This document shows, piece after piece, positions 20,664-32,079 of a DNA stretch of 64,000 bases. This DNA is from Salvia splendens (taxonomy: Eukaryota; Streptophyta; Magnoliopsida; Lamiales; Lamiaceae): contig NW_024598648.1 in assembly GCF_004379255.2 (NCBI RefSeq), positions 41,020 through 105,019 on the forward strand. The letters are read 5' to 3'. The notes under the pieces were generated by a model, which searched no databases, was not told where the DNA came from, and saw only the letters and a list, made by a program, of their open reading frames with translations. Made by a program: the position numbers and the translations under genes. How positions within the stretch are numbered: the stretch's first letter is position 1; the number at the start of each line of letters is the position of its first letter.

Positions 20664-20775
20664 AGTGTGTAATTTTTAATTTGTAGGATTTTAATTATGT
20701 AATTTTTATTTTTTAGGATTTTATGTATGTAATTTTTATTTTCTAGGATTTAAGTATGTAATTTTTATTTTTTTT
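20664..20775. repeat. ~35-bp tandem array 3' of ORF1
   Basis: The unit GTATGTAATTTTTATTTT plus CTAGGATTTAA recurs four times. A related array sits at the same place in the 30.3-kb element, so it is part of the element's own 3' UTR. Confidence 0.75.
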
Positions 20776-20980
20776 TAATTTGTAATAGTAGTTTGAGTAT
20801 TTTTAATGTATTTTTATATTGTACAAATATTTTTAGTAATTAAAGTATTTAAATTAAATAATGAAATTGTGGGACCTTTGAGCATGTCCTTATAGAAGAG
20901 CATGAATGTGGATGTGGAGAAGAGCATAAAGTAAAAAATTAATAAATGTGAGGTCTGCCACATCCATGCTTTTTGGATGA

Positions 20981-21786
20981 AATTTCTCTTAATCAATATG
21001 CATCGAAAAATAAGTGGAAGCTGCATCCAAAAATAAATTTTTTCCACCTGTAACATTTTATGCTCCGCATGTAATTCCAATTTTCGACGCATATAGAAAT
21101 TCATTTTCTATGTATATAAACTGAAATTTGTTCCTACCTTTAATATTTTATTTTCTTGCTTGGAATTTTTTAGTTTTTTATATGTTATCAAAAACAGTAA
21201 ATTATAATCAATTAAGTAATTAATTAATATGCTAACAAGTTTAAATTATGGTTTAAAAAAAGGACAAAAAAATACTTTCTATATTTTAGATATTTATAGT
21301 TTTCTTTCATATTATATATGATTACCCTTGTCAAAAAATATTTGATTGAACATATCAACTTTATTGTCACCTTGGTCTCAAGATTAGGAAATCAATCCTC
21401 TGGCGCATGAGTCGGCACACGGCCTAATCCATAAGTGTGGCGGATGAATAAGGTTTTGAATGATTAAATGTTATTGATATCAGTATATTCATGCTATGCA
21501 TATTATACTTATATTAATACTGATTTTTGAGTCGTCGTTTCTAGTGAGTACTTTAATAAGAAAAAAAAAACAAATTTTAAGATAATATTTAATTTTTTAC
21601 ATAAAAATATTCCATAAAAATTTGAATCAATCCTTCAAGTTCTTGGGTATCTGGTAAGAAGATTTATTTACTTAATATACTAAAGCCAAGATTAAAATAT
21701 GTTTTTTAATGGAGTATAAAAATCTATGATTATGAGTTATGACATTTTTATAAAATAAAATATATAGGGAAAATAAAAGACTATAT
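20981..21786. other. AT-rich intergenic, nothing recognised
   Basis: No gene, clear repeat or element border seen. Confidence 0.4.
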
Positions 21787-22162
21787 TGCAACCACAGTGG
21801 ACGGATGTTCCAGCGGACATCCCGACGGACTTTCCAAAAACACCTTCTGCCACGTCATAAGGACATCCCACTGCACAATGACGGACATCCCCAAGGACAT
21901 CCCGACGGACATCCACAATAATAAAATTTCACAAATTCACCAAATTAAATAATTTACGGAATTAAACAATTTACGGAATTAAAATTTCGACACGAATACA
22001 GACAAAATTCAACCACTTTATTTAAAACAAAAAACATACATAATTATTAAAAAATACATAGTTAAAAAAACAACCTCAAGCTTCGACAAATGCGGCCCCC
22101 GTCTCACTCCTCGTCGTCCCCGCCGCCAGTCCCGTCGTGCCCATGGCCGGTCTCGGCGTCAC

Positions 22163-23452
22163 TCACGGGCAGGGATGGCGCCCCAAATCGAGCCGCATAC
22201 TGTCGATGACATCCTTCAGCATCAACTTGTATAAAGGGTCAGTCGCTGCATACCACTTCTCCATGTTGTGTATCAGGGTCTCATGCAGTTGTATGCGAGC
22301 GAGTGAATGGAGCTCGGGATCGATCTGGGAAGGAGCTGTCGGTTGGACCTCGGGGGACCCGCTGGCACTTCCCCTAGCCATCCGCATCGCGGTCTTCTGC
22401 CCAACCGGGCGACGTCAGCTTGAAGACGATTGAGGGGTCGGGAACTCTGCCTCGGCGTCAGGGAGTTCATGGGAACCGGAGGCGTTGATCTTCGTCCGCT
22501 TCGGCCAGCCAACTTCAACACCCGAACTAAACTTGGCGGAAGTCTGCACCACAAGAAAAACCTCCCAATATTTGAATTCCCCGAAACCCAATTCACTGTC
22601 GGGGAACTGCTGGTGAGACAGAAGCTTCACATCATGGGGGGGCATGCCGCTGGTTGACGTGCGGAGGTTGTTTTGGTAGATGCCGGTAAATCGGTTGAGT
22701 TGTCTCCTCAGTCGCTCCCACTGTTTCCGGCATTGCTTTCCATCGTTAGGCTTCCCACCTGGCGGTTTGAATTGGAGGTAGCTTTAGCTAATGCGCCACC
22801 ACATTCTGTCGATATGCTGGTTAGCCCCGACGTAGGGATCCTCGACTACACTGATCCAGGCCTTCGCCAGTGCGACGCACTCCCCTATGCTCCAGATGGT
22901 CCTCTTTCTCCCGCCGGGTTCCTCCCCCTCCTCCTCGGCCCCCGCCCCACCCTCGTTCCCTGCACGCGAGGACGAGGTAGTGCCTTTGTCCTTCCCTATC
23001 CCTTGCTTCCGCGTCCTCCCTGCCGCCGGTGGCATCTCAGTGGGAGACTCTCTGACCAGAGATAGCCTCAACTCCTCAAAAGAGAAAGTCTCAATGCCGG
23101 TGAACTGAGTCTCCAGAGGAGTACTATGGGGGAAATCACTAGACAATAAATCCATGTAGAGGCGATAGACATTGTCCCCAAATGATTGGAGGACCCCCTG
23201 CCTGCTCCCCACCGCAGTGGCAGGCATGCCCTGCATCATCCCGGGCATTTGGGGCATCATCCCACCCATCCCTGCACACCAATGGGGTACATATTGTAGT
23301 ACCCGTGCATCATCCCCGCCATTTGGGGTTGGGGAATCATCGGTGCCATCCCGGACATCGGTGCACTTCCGTCGGCATTTTCCCAACTCTAACGGAAAAG
23401 TCGGCGTTTGTGACTCGCTCGTGGTGGGAGAATCACTATCGTGGTGCTCCAT
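22163..23452 (-). pseudogene. Harbinger ORF1, nearly intact, two nonsense codons
   Basis: One frame of 430 codons, broken only by TAA at 22786-22784 (after DRMWWRIS) and TGA at 22417-22415 (after PQSSSS). Order: Ser/Thr-rich acidic start MEHHDSDSPTTSESQTP; methionine/glycine-rich stretch (GMGGMMPQMPGMMQGMP); basic RKRTIWSIGE leading into a trihelix-like domain (WISVVEDPYVGANQHIDRMWWRI, CRKQWERLRRQLNRF); then FKYWEVF; then after the second stop RRPVGQKTAMRMARG and a C-terminal helix ending DSMRLDLGRHPCP. It resembles the NAM-associated-domain ORF1 of PIF/Harbinger elements, a partner that helps the transposase bind DNA and enter the nucleus. Confidence 0.75.
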
Positions 23453-23462
23453 TTATCTTTAA

Positions 23463-24059
23463 GGCCATCCACAATAGGCGCCCAGCGACCGCCCAGCCGA
23501 GCGCCGGCGCTGGGCGGTTCGCTGGGCGATCTATTGCAGCCGCCCAGCGGGCGATTGGAGAGAGAAACCGCGCAGCGCTGGGCGGTCGCGTGGCGCTGGG
23601 CGGTGCGCTGGGCGGTCCGTTCGGCGCTATTGCAGCGCCCGGATCGCCCAGCGCACCGCCTAGCGCGAAAAAATAAATTTTTTTTTTTCGAAACACTATA
23701 TATACGCGCTTTGTTCGTCATTTTCCCGTATATGTCTCGTAAATTTAATTTCGCATATTGTGTGATTGTTAATTATTTCATTTTGTATATATTTGTTAAT
23801 AGTGATGTGGATAGTATTATTAATGTTTCTCGTATATGTCTCGTAAATTAAATTCCGTATATTGTGTGATTGTTAATTATTTCATTTTTATATAATTGTT
23901 ATTAGTGATGTGGCTATTGATGTGGCTGGGCTATTTATGATGTGGCTAGGCTATGGCTGAGCTATTTATGATGTGGCAGGAGGATTTTTAGTGCTGATGA
24001 TGTGGCAGTGGCTAGGCTATGGCTGAGCTATTGCTGGGCTATTCCTATTGTGGATGACC
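23463..24059. mobile_element. Harbinger-type MITE nested in ORF1 5' UTR
   Basis: Ends GGCCATCCACAATAGG and CCTATTGTGGATGACC are inverted copies with one mismatch, flanked by TAA (23460-23462 and 24060-24062). GC-rich CGCCCAGCG repeats lie at the left, GATGTGGC/GGCTGAGCTA repeats at the right. It sits 10 bp upstream of the ORF1 start. Confidence 0.9.
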
Positions 24060-24664
24060 TAAAAAATGAAAGTAGAGAGAGAAACTCGTTCAAACAAGTG
24101 GTGCGAATGAAATGAAGTTCAACGAGCCGTATATATAGAGTTTTTTTTAAAAAAAAATAAAATTAAAAATCGGGACGTCCATCGTGGCACCGCAATGATG
24201 GACGTCACGACGAACGTCGTTGGAAAGCCGCGGAACTCCGGTGTCCGCAAGCGACATCCGCGTCCGCCGGGTTTACGCCTAATGTCTGACGTCCAGCACG
24301 CCGATCCGATGTCTGCCGGGACGCCCGCTGCTGCTTGTGGATGCTTTTACGGCCATCGTCATCCAAACAAATTTGGCGAGAGAGTTTAGGTATGCCCAAC
24401 AGACAAATGCTTTTCCAAAGATTCTCGCTCCTCAATTCCTCTCTCCTCAAATTTTCAATTTATTCTTGCATTGCATATCTTTGTCATGTAACGCAAACGA
24501 TTTTTTTATTGTTCCGCATGTAGCTAACTATTCATGATGTTCAGAATCACAATTCTCTTTCTCCAACAACTGAACAACGGAATTGAATTCATTCAGATAA
24601 TTGAAATTTGAGATATTTCCCCAAATTTGAAATTCCTAGGTTTCGAGAATTCGACCGTTGGAGG

Positions 24665-27600
24665 ATGGGGGCGGAGTCGCCGAGTCCGGCTGTGTGGGGC
24701 ACGTGGGAGGATCTTATTTTGGGTGGCGCTGTTGTGAGGCACGGAACCGGCGGTTGGAACGTCGTCGCTTCGGAGCTTCGTGCGCGCACCCTTTATCCGT
24801 ATGCCTTTACTCCTCAGGTCGATGCATAGTTTAAATTAATGTCTAATTTATAATTAATTTTATTGTTTTTATAAAAATTATTTGATGATAAGCAAGTTAA
24901 ATCACATTTATAAAAAGAGGATTTTCTGGTCAGTAAAAAATTTCAATTGTAATGAACAGAGTTTGTGCAGCTTGATCACGTATGAATTCTTTTGCTAATA
25001 GTAGTAATAATTAAAGTAATAAATAATCAATTGACCTATGTAAAAGTTGGTTAATCTGTGCTTCATATCATGCATGCAAGAGCAGTTTTGAACTTAGAAG
25101 AGCAGAGAATTTGATGAAAACATACATAAATGGCTGTCACTGCTACTCAAGAGTTGAAGACTATTCAATAACCACATATTTTGATTGGACAGCAAAGGAT
25201 TGATATGGTCAAGAATATATTAATAGTCTTTAGTTACAATGTTTATATGATTGATCAAATGAAGAAATATTAGTGGTTCTCTCTCTACAAATTTCTCATT
25301 TTATGATTCTGTCTCGATCGAAAGATTTGTGGTAGGTAGTCGACGATGTTTAGTCTTTTGGGTACGGAAGTTTCTGTTAAGAGCTTGGTCTTTTGGTTAA
25401 TTCTTCGGTGTTAGTGCCTGTGCCCTGTGGTATGCTAATATTGATTACTCGAGTCAAAGCCTATCTCATCTGACCTATTTTCTGTTAGTTAATGGCATGG
25501 GGCTGTATCACAAGATTAGAATTAGAGATCACAAGAAAAATGTACTAGTGAATAAACTTGGATGTTCTTGTTATCCACTTATGCTTGTTCTTAGTTCCTT
25601 TTCACATTATTTGTCTTGCGTCTTCCACTAGTTTGGCTAACTGGTAGATATGGGATCCTGATTGTGATATATATATATATATATCCAATTTAACACTGAT
25701 ATGTGAAGTTTTAATAGGATTTGGGACTTAGCCAAGAGATTTAGGATTCATTAGCTAGAAAAATATGAGTTCCTAAAGAATATGGTTTCTAGAAAGTGAA
25801 AGATGAGGATGGTATTATGGGTGCACTATTCAATACTTTCTGATATAAATCTTTGTCATTTTGTAAGCTCGGTTTAGTCGATGAATGATGCATCTTTTTC
25901 ATCTAAAACTGTATATTTGAATTAAAAAACAGAAAAAAGTAAGAGGAGGAATTACAGGTTGCTACTACTTCTAAAGATTATAGAATGCTTATATGAAAAC
26001 ATGAGCCTCTGAAATAATTCTCACCAAAAAAATGTATCTAATCAATAAAAAGTAGAGATAAAGATATTGCACATTGTTTTTCTTGCAACTTTTACTTAGC
26101 AAATGACAGACCTTCCAATAATTCCAGGCTTGTAAAGAAAGGTACGAAGACCTACAAAAACGTTATTCTGGATCCACGTGAGTCATATTTTCTTCTAATT
26201 ATCGTGCCTAGTTTGATTTACATTCACAATCCATCTGGATTTTACCGACTCGGATTCTGATGTAGCATGTTAGTAACACAGTTTCAAAATTCTAGCCGAC
26301 CAAAGCTAATGTTTGTTCTTGTGAAATGTGAATGACTCAGGGCTTGGTTTGAAGAACTGAAAATGCAGCGTGTTGCAGAGCTCAAGCGAGAACTGGTTAA
26401 ATCTGAAAACTCAATAGGGTTAGCACAGATGTATAAATGTATTTATGTGAGCATAAAATACAATTACTTACTCTTCTCTCTATACTGTTTAGGTAAGTTG
26501 TCTGCTTATACATGTTCCTGGAGATGCTATAGGGATGATAACGTTTGAACCTCGAGATTATGTCTTGTTTGAAGTTTAGAACTAGTCTAATAGTCTGTGA
26601 CACGTTAAAAACTAGTAAAAGATTAGTACTATCTGGTGCTTACTTTGGCTTATTGAATTGTGATTGTTTTCTCTGCACCTGCTTACGAAATCCTCTTCTT
26701 CATCGTCGTGTTTTGACTTTCCGTGTAACTTATTGTGGAGCATCTGTTTTTCTTTCAATAATCTCTTAGTGTTGTTGATTTCCAGAACACTTGAGTTGAA
26801 GATCAAATCATTGGAGGGAAAGAAACAACAATCTAAACAAGGTGAATCCGGTTCCAGCGAGACTGAATCACCTCCACCCGTGTTGGACTCAGAAGCCACC
26901 GAGTCAATCAGCAGGCAGACATCAAATGGTGAGAACTCCGTTGGCAGCTTCACAAAAGAAACGAGCACGATGGGAAGCTGGTTGTGCGACCATCAGCTTC
27001 AAGCAGAGGAGACGGAGACGAAGCCCAGCACATCTGCCTGCTCTGAGCTGGGAAAGGATCCAAGCATTGATGACCTCCCTGAGGTCGGTTATGAGCACGG
27101 AGTCATCGTTAGGAAGAAACGAGGGAAGAGAAAGAGAAAGGACTGCAGTCAAGTTGCCAAAGAGAGAAGTGTTGACAACAATGATAACTTAGGTTCTTCC
27201 AATGCTGTTTCGACTGCAAATAAGGAAACATCAACCAACGAATGTAAGAGCATGAGAATCTCCAGTTCCAAGACCACCGGAAGGGAGAGCTTGATCGAGA
27301 TATTCGAATCCATTGCACGGAGTGAATCAGCAGCAGTCTTCAGACATCGAATGGACAGTCAGGTAAGAAGACAACAAACTCACTACATAAAGAAAAAAAA
27401 GGTTCACTCTGTCTTCCTCTTACCGTCTCTCTTGACATTACTGATGACAGAAACGGGCGCGATACAGACGTGTTATCCGGCAGCACATGGACATTGGCAC
27501 GATAAAATCAAGAATCGTCAGTCGGTCCATAAAAACAGCGAAGGAGCTCTTCCGTGACCTGCTGTTGCTGGCGAACAATGCGTTGGTGTTTTACTCGAGA

Positions 27601-27990
27601 CGCACGCGTGAGTACAAGGCTGCAATCACTCTGCGGCAGCTGATCATGAAAGATTACAAGCTGCATTGCAGAGGGTATTGCAATGAAGCCACGTCGGACT
27701 TCATCCCGTGCAACCCTCCGGTGAGGCCGCGGACAGTGCGGCCTCAGCCTCGTGCTCCAGTGTACAAGGACAAGGAGGCAACGTCGGAGAAAGCCTCGAA
27801 ACCAGAGAATGCTGCTCTTGCCACTCCGGTGGGATCGAGGAAACAGTGTAATTCCGGTAACAGTGTGTTGAAGCAATCCTTGTTGAAGGCTAAGAAAGGT
27901 TTGAAGAGACCTGCGAAATTGAAAACTGAATTAGGTGATCCACATCGTAAAAATACACCAGCAAAACAAAGGAAAAGAGTGCGGAGATGA
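24665..27990 (+). CDS. Bromodomain protein with SANT-like N terminus
   Basis: Five coding exons with GT-AG borders and consistent phase: 24665-24817, 26128-26177, 26341-26418, 26786-27362, 27451-27990; 465 residues. The N terminus (WGTWEDLILGGAVVRHGTGGW) is the SANT/Myb-like segment of the Arabidopsis AT2G44430/AT3G57980/AT2G42150 family. ACKERYEDLQKRYS and AWFEELKMQRVAELKREL form a charged, coiled-coil-prone stretch to about residue 105. A basic cluster RKKRGKRKRK is a probable nuclear signal. The bromodomain spans about 258-356 (SLIEIFESIARSE, HMDIGTIKSRI, ANNALVFYSRRTREYKAA), with an Asn in the loop position that contacts acetyl-lysine. The tail is basic (KKGLKRPAKLK, KQRKRVRR). It is inferred to be a chromatin reader of acetylated histones; the host complex is not shown by sequence. 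A Harbinger element ends about 300 bp upstream. Confidence 0.92.
25667..25684. repeat. (TA)n microsatellite in intron 1
   Basis: About nine TA units inside the first intron of the bromodomain gene. Confidence 0.8.
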
Positions 27991-30054
27991 CAATGTTTTA
28001 TCAATAGAAAAAAAAACTTGTGTTAAAAGAAAAATGTACAGACTTCTTTCTATATTATATCTGATTCATGTCTAACATATTGATTGTAGATTTGTAGATT
28101 ACGGAGAGGGCAATCGATGACAGGCGAATTTGATTACTTTAAAATACACATGTTCCATGTACAAAATTAAAAAATTTTCCTTTTCATTGTTACACCAATT
28201 TTAATTTTGTCACGTTGAATTCCATTCGGGAGAAATTTAATTTCATGTGCGGTTCCATACAAGGCAAAAGAAGTGCAATTCCAGAGTTGGTGTTTGCATA
28301 TCTCTAAATAAAGTTATCCTATTTTTTTGGTATAATGTCCCTTGGGATGGGCTGTTTATACAAGTTAGTATTTATAAAACCAAAGGCCGATTTACATCTG
28401 GTATATCCGTATATGCACCAGCGAATTTTAATGACATAAAAGAGAGGAAAAAAAAAAGAAAAAAAGAATGTGTATACTTCGCTGCAAAATTGATAAATTA
28501 AGAGATGTAGAAAAAAAAATTGAAGTATTACTAATGAAAAATGAGAAATGCCATATTATAGAAAGAAATTTATCATAAAAAAATATAAATAGACTAGTTT
28601 TGGTAGAAGGATCTATATGAAAGACTATATAACTACTACTCTGTACATTTTGATTTTTATGAACATAGGAGTATTAGACATGGGAAGTGGTAACGACCAT
28701 AAAAACTGGCAAATTTTCATAGAAATGCTTCAACGGTTAAAACTGCCCAGTTCTATTTCATGAGAGCACCTCGGATTTACTCACAAATTCCCACTAATAA
28801 AAGAGGAAAATAATCAAACTATAGCTCTATGAAAATAGTAATGAAGCGAAAGGGGTAACGCAAAATTTAAAACTCATAAATCCTGTTGTTTTTAGAGTAG
28901 TAAAATCCTTTTTTTATGAAGTAAAACATACGATTCTGATCTTTAAAAATGGAACATGAAAGATTTTGGTTCAGATTTTCTTTTTATAGAATAAGTACTG
29001 CGAAAGTATATAAGAGTAGCAACTTATGGGAAAATAAAAAGAAAGAAAATACTACCATACTGATCAAACATAGGAGTATTAATTTAAAGCATATCAAACC
29101 TTTTCCAGTACTCATTCCTTATTTTGCTGACATTAGCACTTTTGACACTTCTGGAATAATAGTCTTAATAACCAAGATTTAGAATCTAAAAAACCCAAGG
29201 TTTAGGAACACAAAAATTTCGGCATTTTTTAGTTTTTAATCGAAATTTTCTCGAATCCAAATACATGAATTTAATGTTCTTCTAATTCTTCACTAACGCT
29301 GTAATTTCAGTCAAGTTAAAATTAATTTAATTTACACGTGAAATATTAATATATGCATGGTGTGGTATGCCAACACCTATAGTAATGACTGGGCAACATG
29401 ATCAATTTGAATTAAAAACAAAATATCAAGTTCGTGTATTTGTAGGAATTGCTCATTAGGGAAATCAAAAGAGCACAAAGTTCGTGGTATAGATTAAAAA
29501 ATCGAGTAAAAAATTTAAAAAGGTTCTAGAACTAATACTACTAGTATATGCAAAAAATAAAAAATAAAAAATTAAAAATTAAAAATTATAGCATTAAAAA
29601 CTGAAAAAAAAGAGAGAAACACCTCTATATGCTGCATGGAAGGCACGTGCAGGAACAAGACCCGGGTCTGCTGCAAAAGAAAAGTTATCAAAATTATAGT
29701 AATATCATAATAAATGTGACAGACAATAGAATTAAATATAACTACCATCATCGTATCATGGTTATAGCCTGTACCATACCAACTGAGTAATTATTGCCAT
29801 TATTTATAATAAAATTAAATTAAAATGGGGAGTTGAGTTGGAAATCCAAAGGAGTATAGTTTAATTGGTCAAATTTAGGTGCTATTTAGGGGCAGTTGCC
29901 GTGACGCGTTAATTAAACTTTTGTATTAAATTATTGATATTTGTTTGGTACAAATGTCAATAGTGAGTCAACAATTCCACCAGGGTTGATGAGAGAGATT
30001 CATTTTTCATTTTTTTTTTAATTAACTTCATATATTTATATCATATCATATATA
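27991..30054. other. Intergenic, gene-free
   Basis: 3' flank of the bromodomain gene, then AT-rich DNA. The only exon-like piece is 29629-29674 on the minus strand (see findings). No other coding or repeat structure recognised. Confidence 0.45.
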
Positions 30055-30190
30055 TGAAGGAGGAAATTACGAGGAAAGACTCCTATAACAAGGAGGAAAG
30101 ACAAATTACGCCACCCAGGGTTCGAACTCGAGACCTCCAGGATGAACACGGTATCCAGCACCCTTTACCGCTAGGCCAAGGGGCTTGGAT
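30055..30190 (-). mobile_element. tRNA-derived SINE, well preserved
   Basis: Minus strand: head CCCCTTGGCCTAGCGGTAAAG with A box TGGCCTAGCGG (30178-30168), then B box GAGTTCGAACCC (about 30129-30118), then a tail GTAATTTGTCTTTCCTCC and GTAATTTCCTCCTTCATATA. A and B boxes are spaced as in an RNA polymerase III promoter. The sequence does not fold as a functional tRNA and continues into a SINE tail shared with 12.43 kb. Confidence 0.8.
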
Positions 30191-30306
30191 AACTATTGTT
30201 ATTTCATTTATACGAGTTTATTTTACCCAAAAGGTATACAAGTTTAATTTTAGGAAAATAACTCCAAACTTTATGATACAAGTTTAATTTTACATCTACA
30301 AGATTA

Positions 30307-32076
30307 GAGCATCCACAACGGTGGCGTCCGTCGCCATGGCCGTCCGCGCCGCTGGCACGGACGCTACCCGCCGCCGCTGGCGTGGCGCGCTGGGATTCGT
30401 CAACGACATAGCCGTTGTGTTTAAATTTTTTTTAATTAAAAAATCGGTTTTTAATAAAAAAAAAACCGATAAAAAATATAAAAAAAATTCACTTCCCAAA
30501 AAAATATATCCGTTTATAACCGTTTTTTTCACTTTTTAATTTTTTTTTTCATTTTTTTACTCCAAAAATACACACTTTCATCTATAAATACCCCCAATTT
30601 CACTCCCAAAAATTCACATCAAACTACACAATTCTCATCTTCATTCTCTCATATCCATTTTCATCTTCAATCTCTCATATCCATTTTCATCTTCATTCTC
30701 TCATACCCTACAACATCACTATGTCCGGCCAAGAACCCTACGGGCTCCCACGGTTGGAACCCCGAATGGTTCGGTTCACAACCGTTTCCTAGTCCGGAAA
30801 CGGACTATTCGACCCCTCCTCTCACCCAAGATTCGGGGGTTCCGGGTGGCTACCGGCCATACCCGGTCGACGAGCAAGGTGCCTCTGATGGGCGATACGG
30901 GTGGACACCGGAGCCTAGGCCTCCCGTCCCTTCCCAAACTCCGACTCCTCCATCTCGCGCCGGTGTCCGCACACCGTACTCACCGGCGGAGATGGATAGA
31001 TTGTTCAAGGCGTACTTGGAAATCTCCGAAGATGCGGTGGTTGACACGAACCAATCCGGCGATCACTTTTGGTGGCGCGTCTCTCGGCGGTACAATGCAA
31101 ACCGGCCGCCGGGAACGATCGAGCGCAACGAGAGTATGGTGCGCAACTGCATCGGCCGAGCCAACGACGAAATTGGCAAGTTCAATGGCTATTTCCTCCA
31201 AGAGTCGCGGAATGCCGGGAGCGAGGTCGACATCATCACTGCGGCGCTGAGCACCTACCAATCCATGAACGGTAAGTCGTTCAAGTACCTAAATGTTTGG
31301 CAGGAAACGAGGACGCACCCGAAGTATCTGGGAGGCGTAACATCCTCCTCTAGCGGCTCCTCCAAACGGTCACGGTCGGATAGGGCGTCGGCGAAGAAGT
31401 GGCTAGCCAACTCGCCGAAGCTAACTTGGGTAGCCCCGACGCCGGACCAAGCGGTTCCCGACGCCGACCGCAAGGAAGGAAGAAGGCGGCGGCCGAACGC
31501 CGTCGCGCCGCGACTCCATCTGCCCCCGCCCCCGAACCCGCACCCTATGTTCCACCTCCACCCCCGAACAACTCATTGTGGGCCCTTTTGGCCCAACTCA
31601 ATATGGTCGATAGGTCAACTATGACCCCCACGCAACTTCAAACGCACGAGGACATGATATTGGGTCTCAAAAAACAATTGGGGTTGGTGCCACCGGATGC
31701 GTAGTCTTCCTCGGGTAATATTAGCCAATAATCATGTAATTTTTAATTTTTAGGAGTTTAATTATGTAATTTTTAATTTTTAGTTTTTTAATTATGTAAT
31801 TTTTAATTTTTATGATTTTAATTATGTAATTTTTAATTTTTAGGATTTTAATTATGTCTTTTTTATTTTATTTGTAATTTGTAATATTTATTGTGGTTTT
31901 TTAATGAATTTTAGTATTATGGAAATGTTTTTTGTGTAATTGAATTTTAAATTAATTGTGCTCGTCCTTGCGGAAGAGCACAACTGTGGGTGTTGTGCTT
32001 TTGCCAGAGAGCAGACAGAAAAAGTGGGGTCGGACCCACAACCGTGCCGCTGGCAAGAGCACGGTTGTGGATGCTC
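30307..32076 (+). mobile_element. Harbinger-type element carrying only ORF1
   Basis: Perfect borders: GAGCATCCACAACGGT at the left and ACGGTTGTGGATGCTC at the right, each followed outward by TTA (30304-30306 and 32077-32079). 1770 bp. It contains an ORF1 relic (30721-31704) and a tandem array of GTAATTTTTAATTTTTAGG-type units at 31735-31860. No transposase gene. Confidence 0.92.
30721..31704 (+). pseudogene. Harbinger ORF1, two frameshifts
   Basis: Starts MSGQEP, then the frame slips by one near 30740. The continuing frame reads WNPEWFGSQPFPSPETDY, then YRPYPVDEQGASDGR and MDRLFKAYLEISEDAVV, with the trihelix-like core FWWRVSRRYNANRPPG and CIGRANDEIGKFNGYF. A second slip near 31400 moves the C terminus (PQGRKKAAAERRR, NSLWALLAQLNM, LGLKKQLG) to another frame, ending at 31704. 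Much better preserved than the 19.6-kb copy. Role as for other Harbinger ORF1 proteins: DNA-binding helper of a transposase that must be supplied from elsewhere. Confidence 0.8.
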
Positions 32077-32079
32077 TTA

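Larger units (their letters stand above)
19206..20980 (+). mobile_element. Harbinger-type element carrying only decayed ORF1
   Basis: Left end GAGCATCCTCAACGG after TTA (19203-19205). The right end is degenerate, near 20980 (CCACATCCATGC). Inside is an ORF1 relic (19638-20643) closely related to the one at 30.7-31.7 kb. It is followed by the same 3' array of about 35-bp units with core GTAATTTTTA at 20663-20775. No DDE transposase. Confidence 0.75.
21787..24346 (-). mobile_element. Harbinger-type element with ORF1, disrupted by a nested MITE
   Basis: Left end near GCAACCACAGTGGACG (about 21787); right end CTTGTGGATGC followed by TTTTA (about 24346). Both ends are rich in GGACATCC/GGACGTC subterminal repeats. 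It carries an ORF1 on the minus strand (23452-22163) and a TATA-like box (CTATATAT, about 24138-24131) upstream. A 597-bp MITE (23463-24059) separates promoter and start codon. No transposase. Borders are approximate because the ends match imperfectly. Confidence 0.7.

Noticed and set aside
30110..30190. Possible tRNA gene on the minus strand
   Set aside because: A and B boxes are present, but the arms do not pair as a cloverleaf and the sequence runs into a SINE tail.
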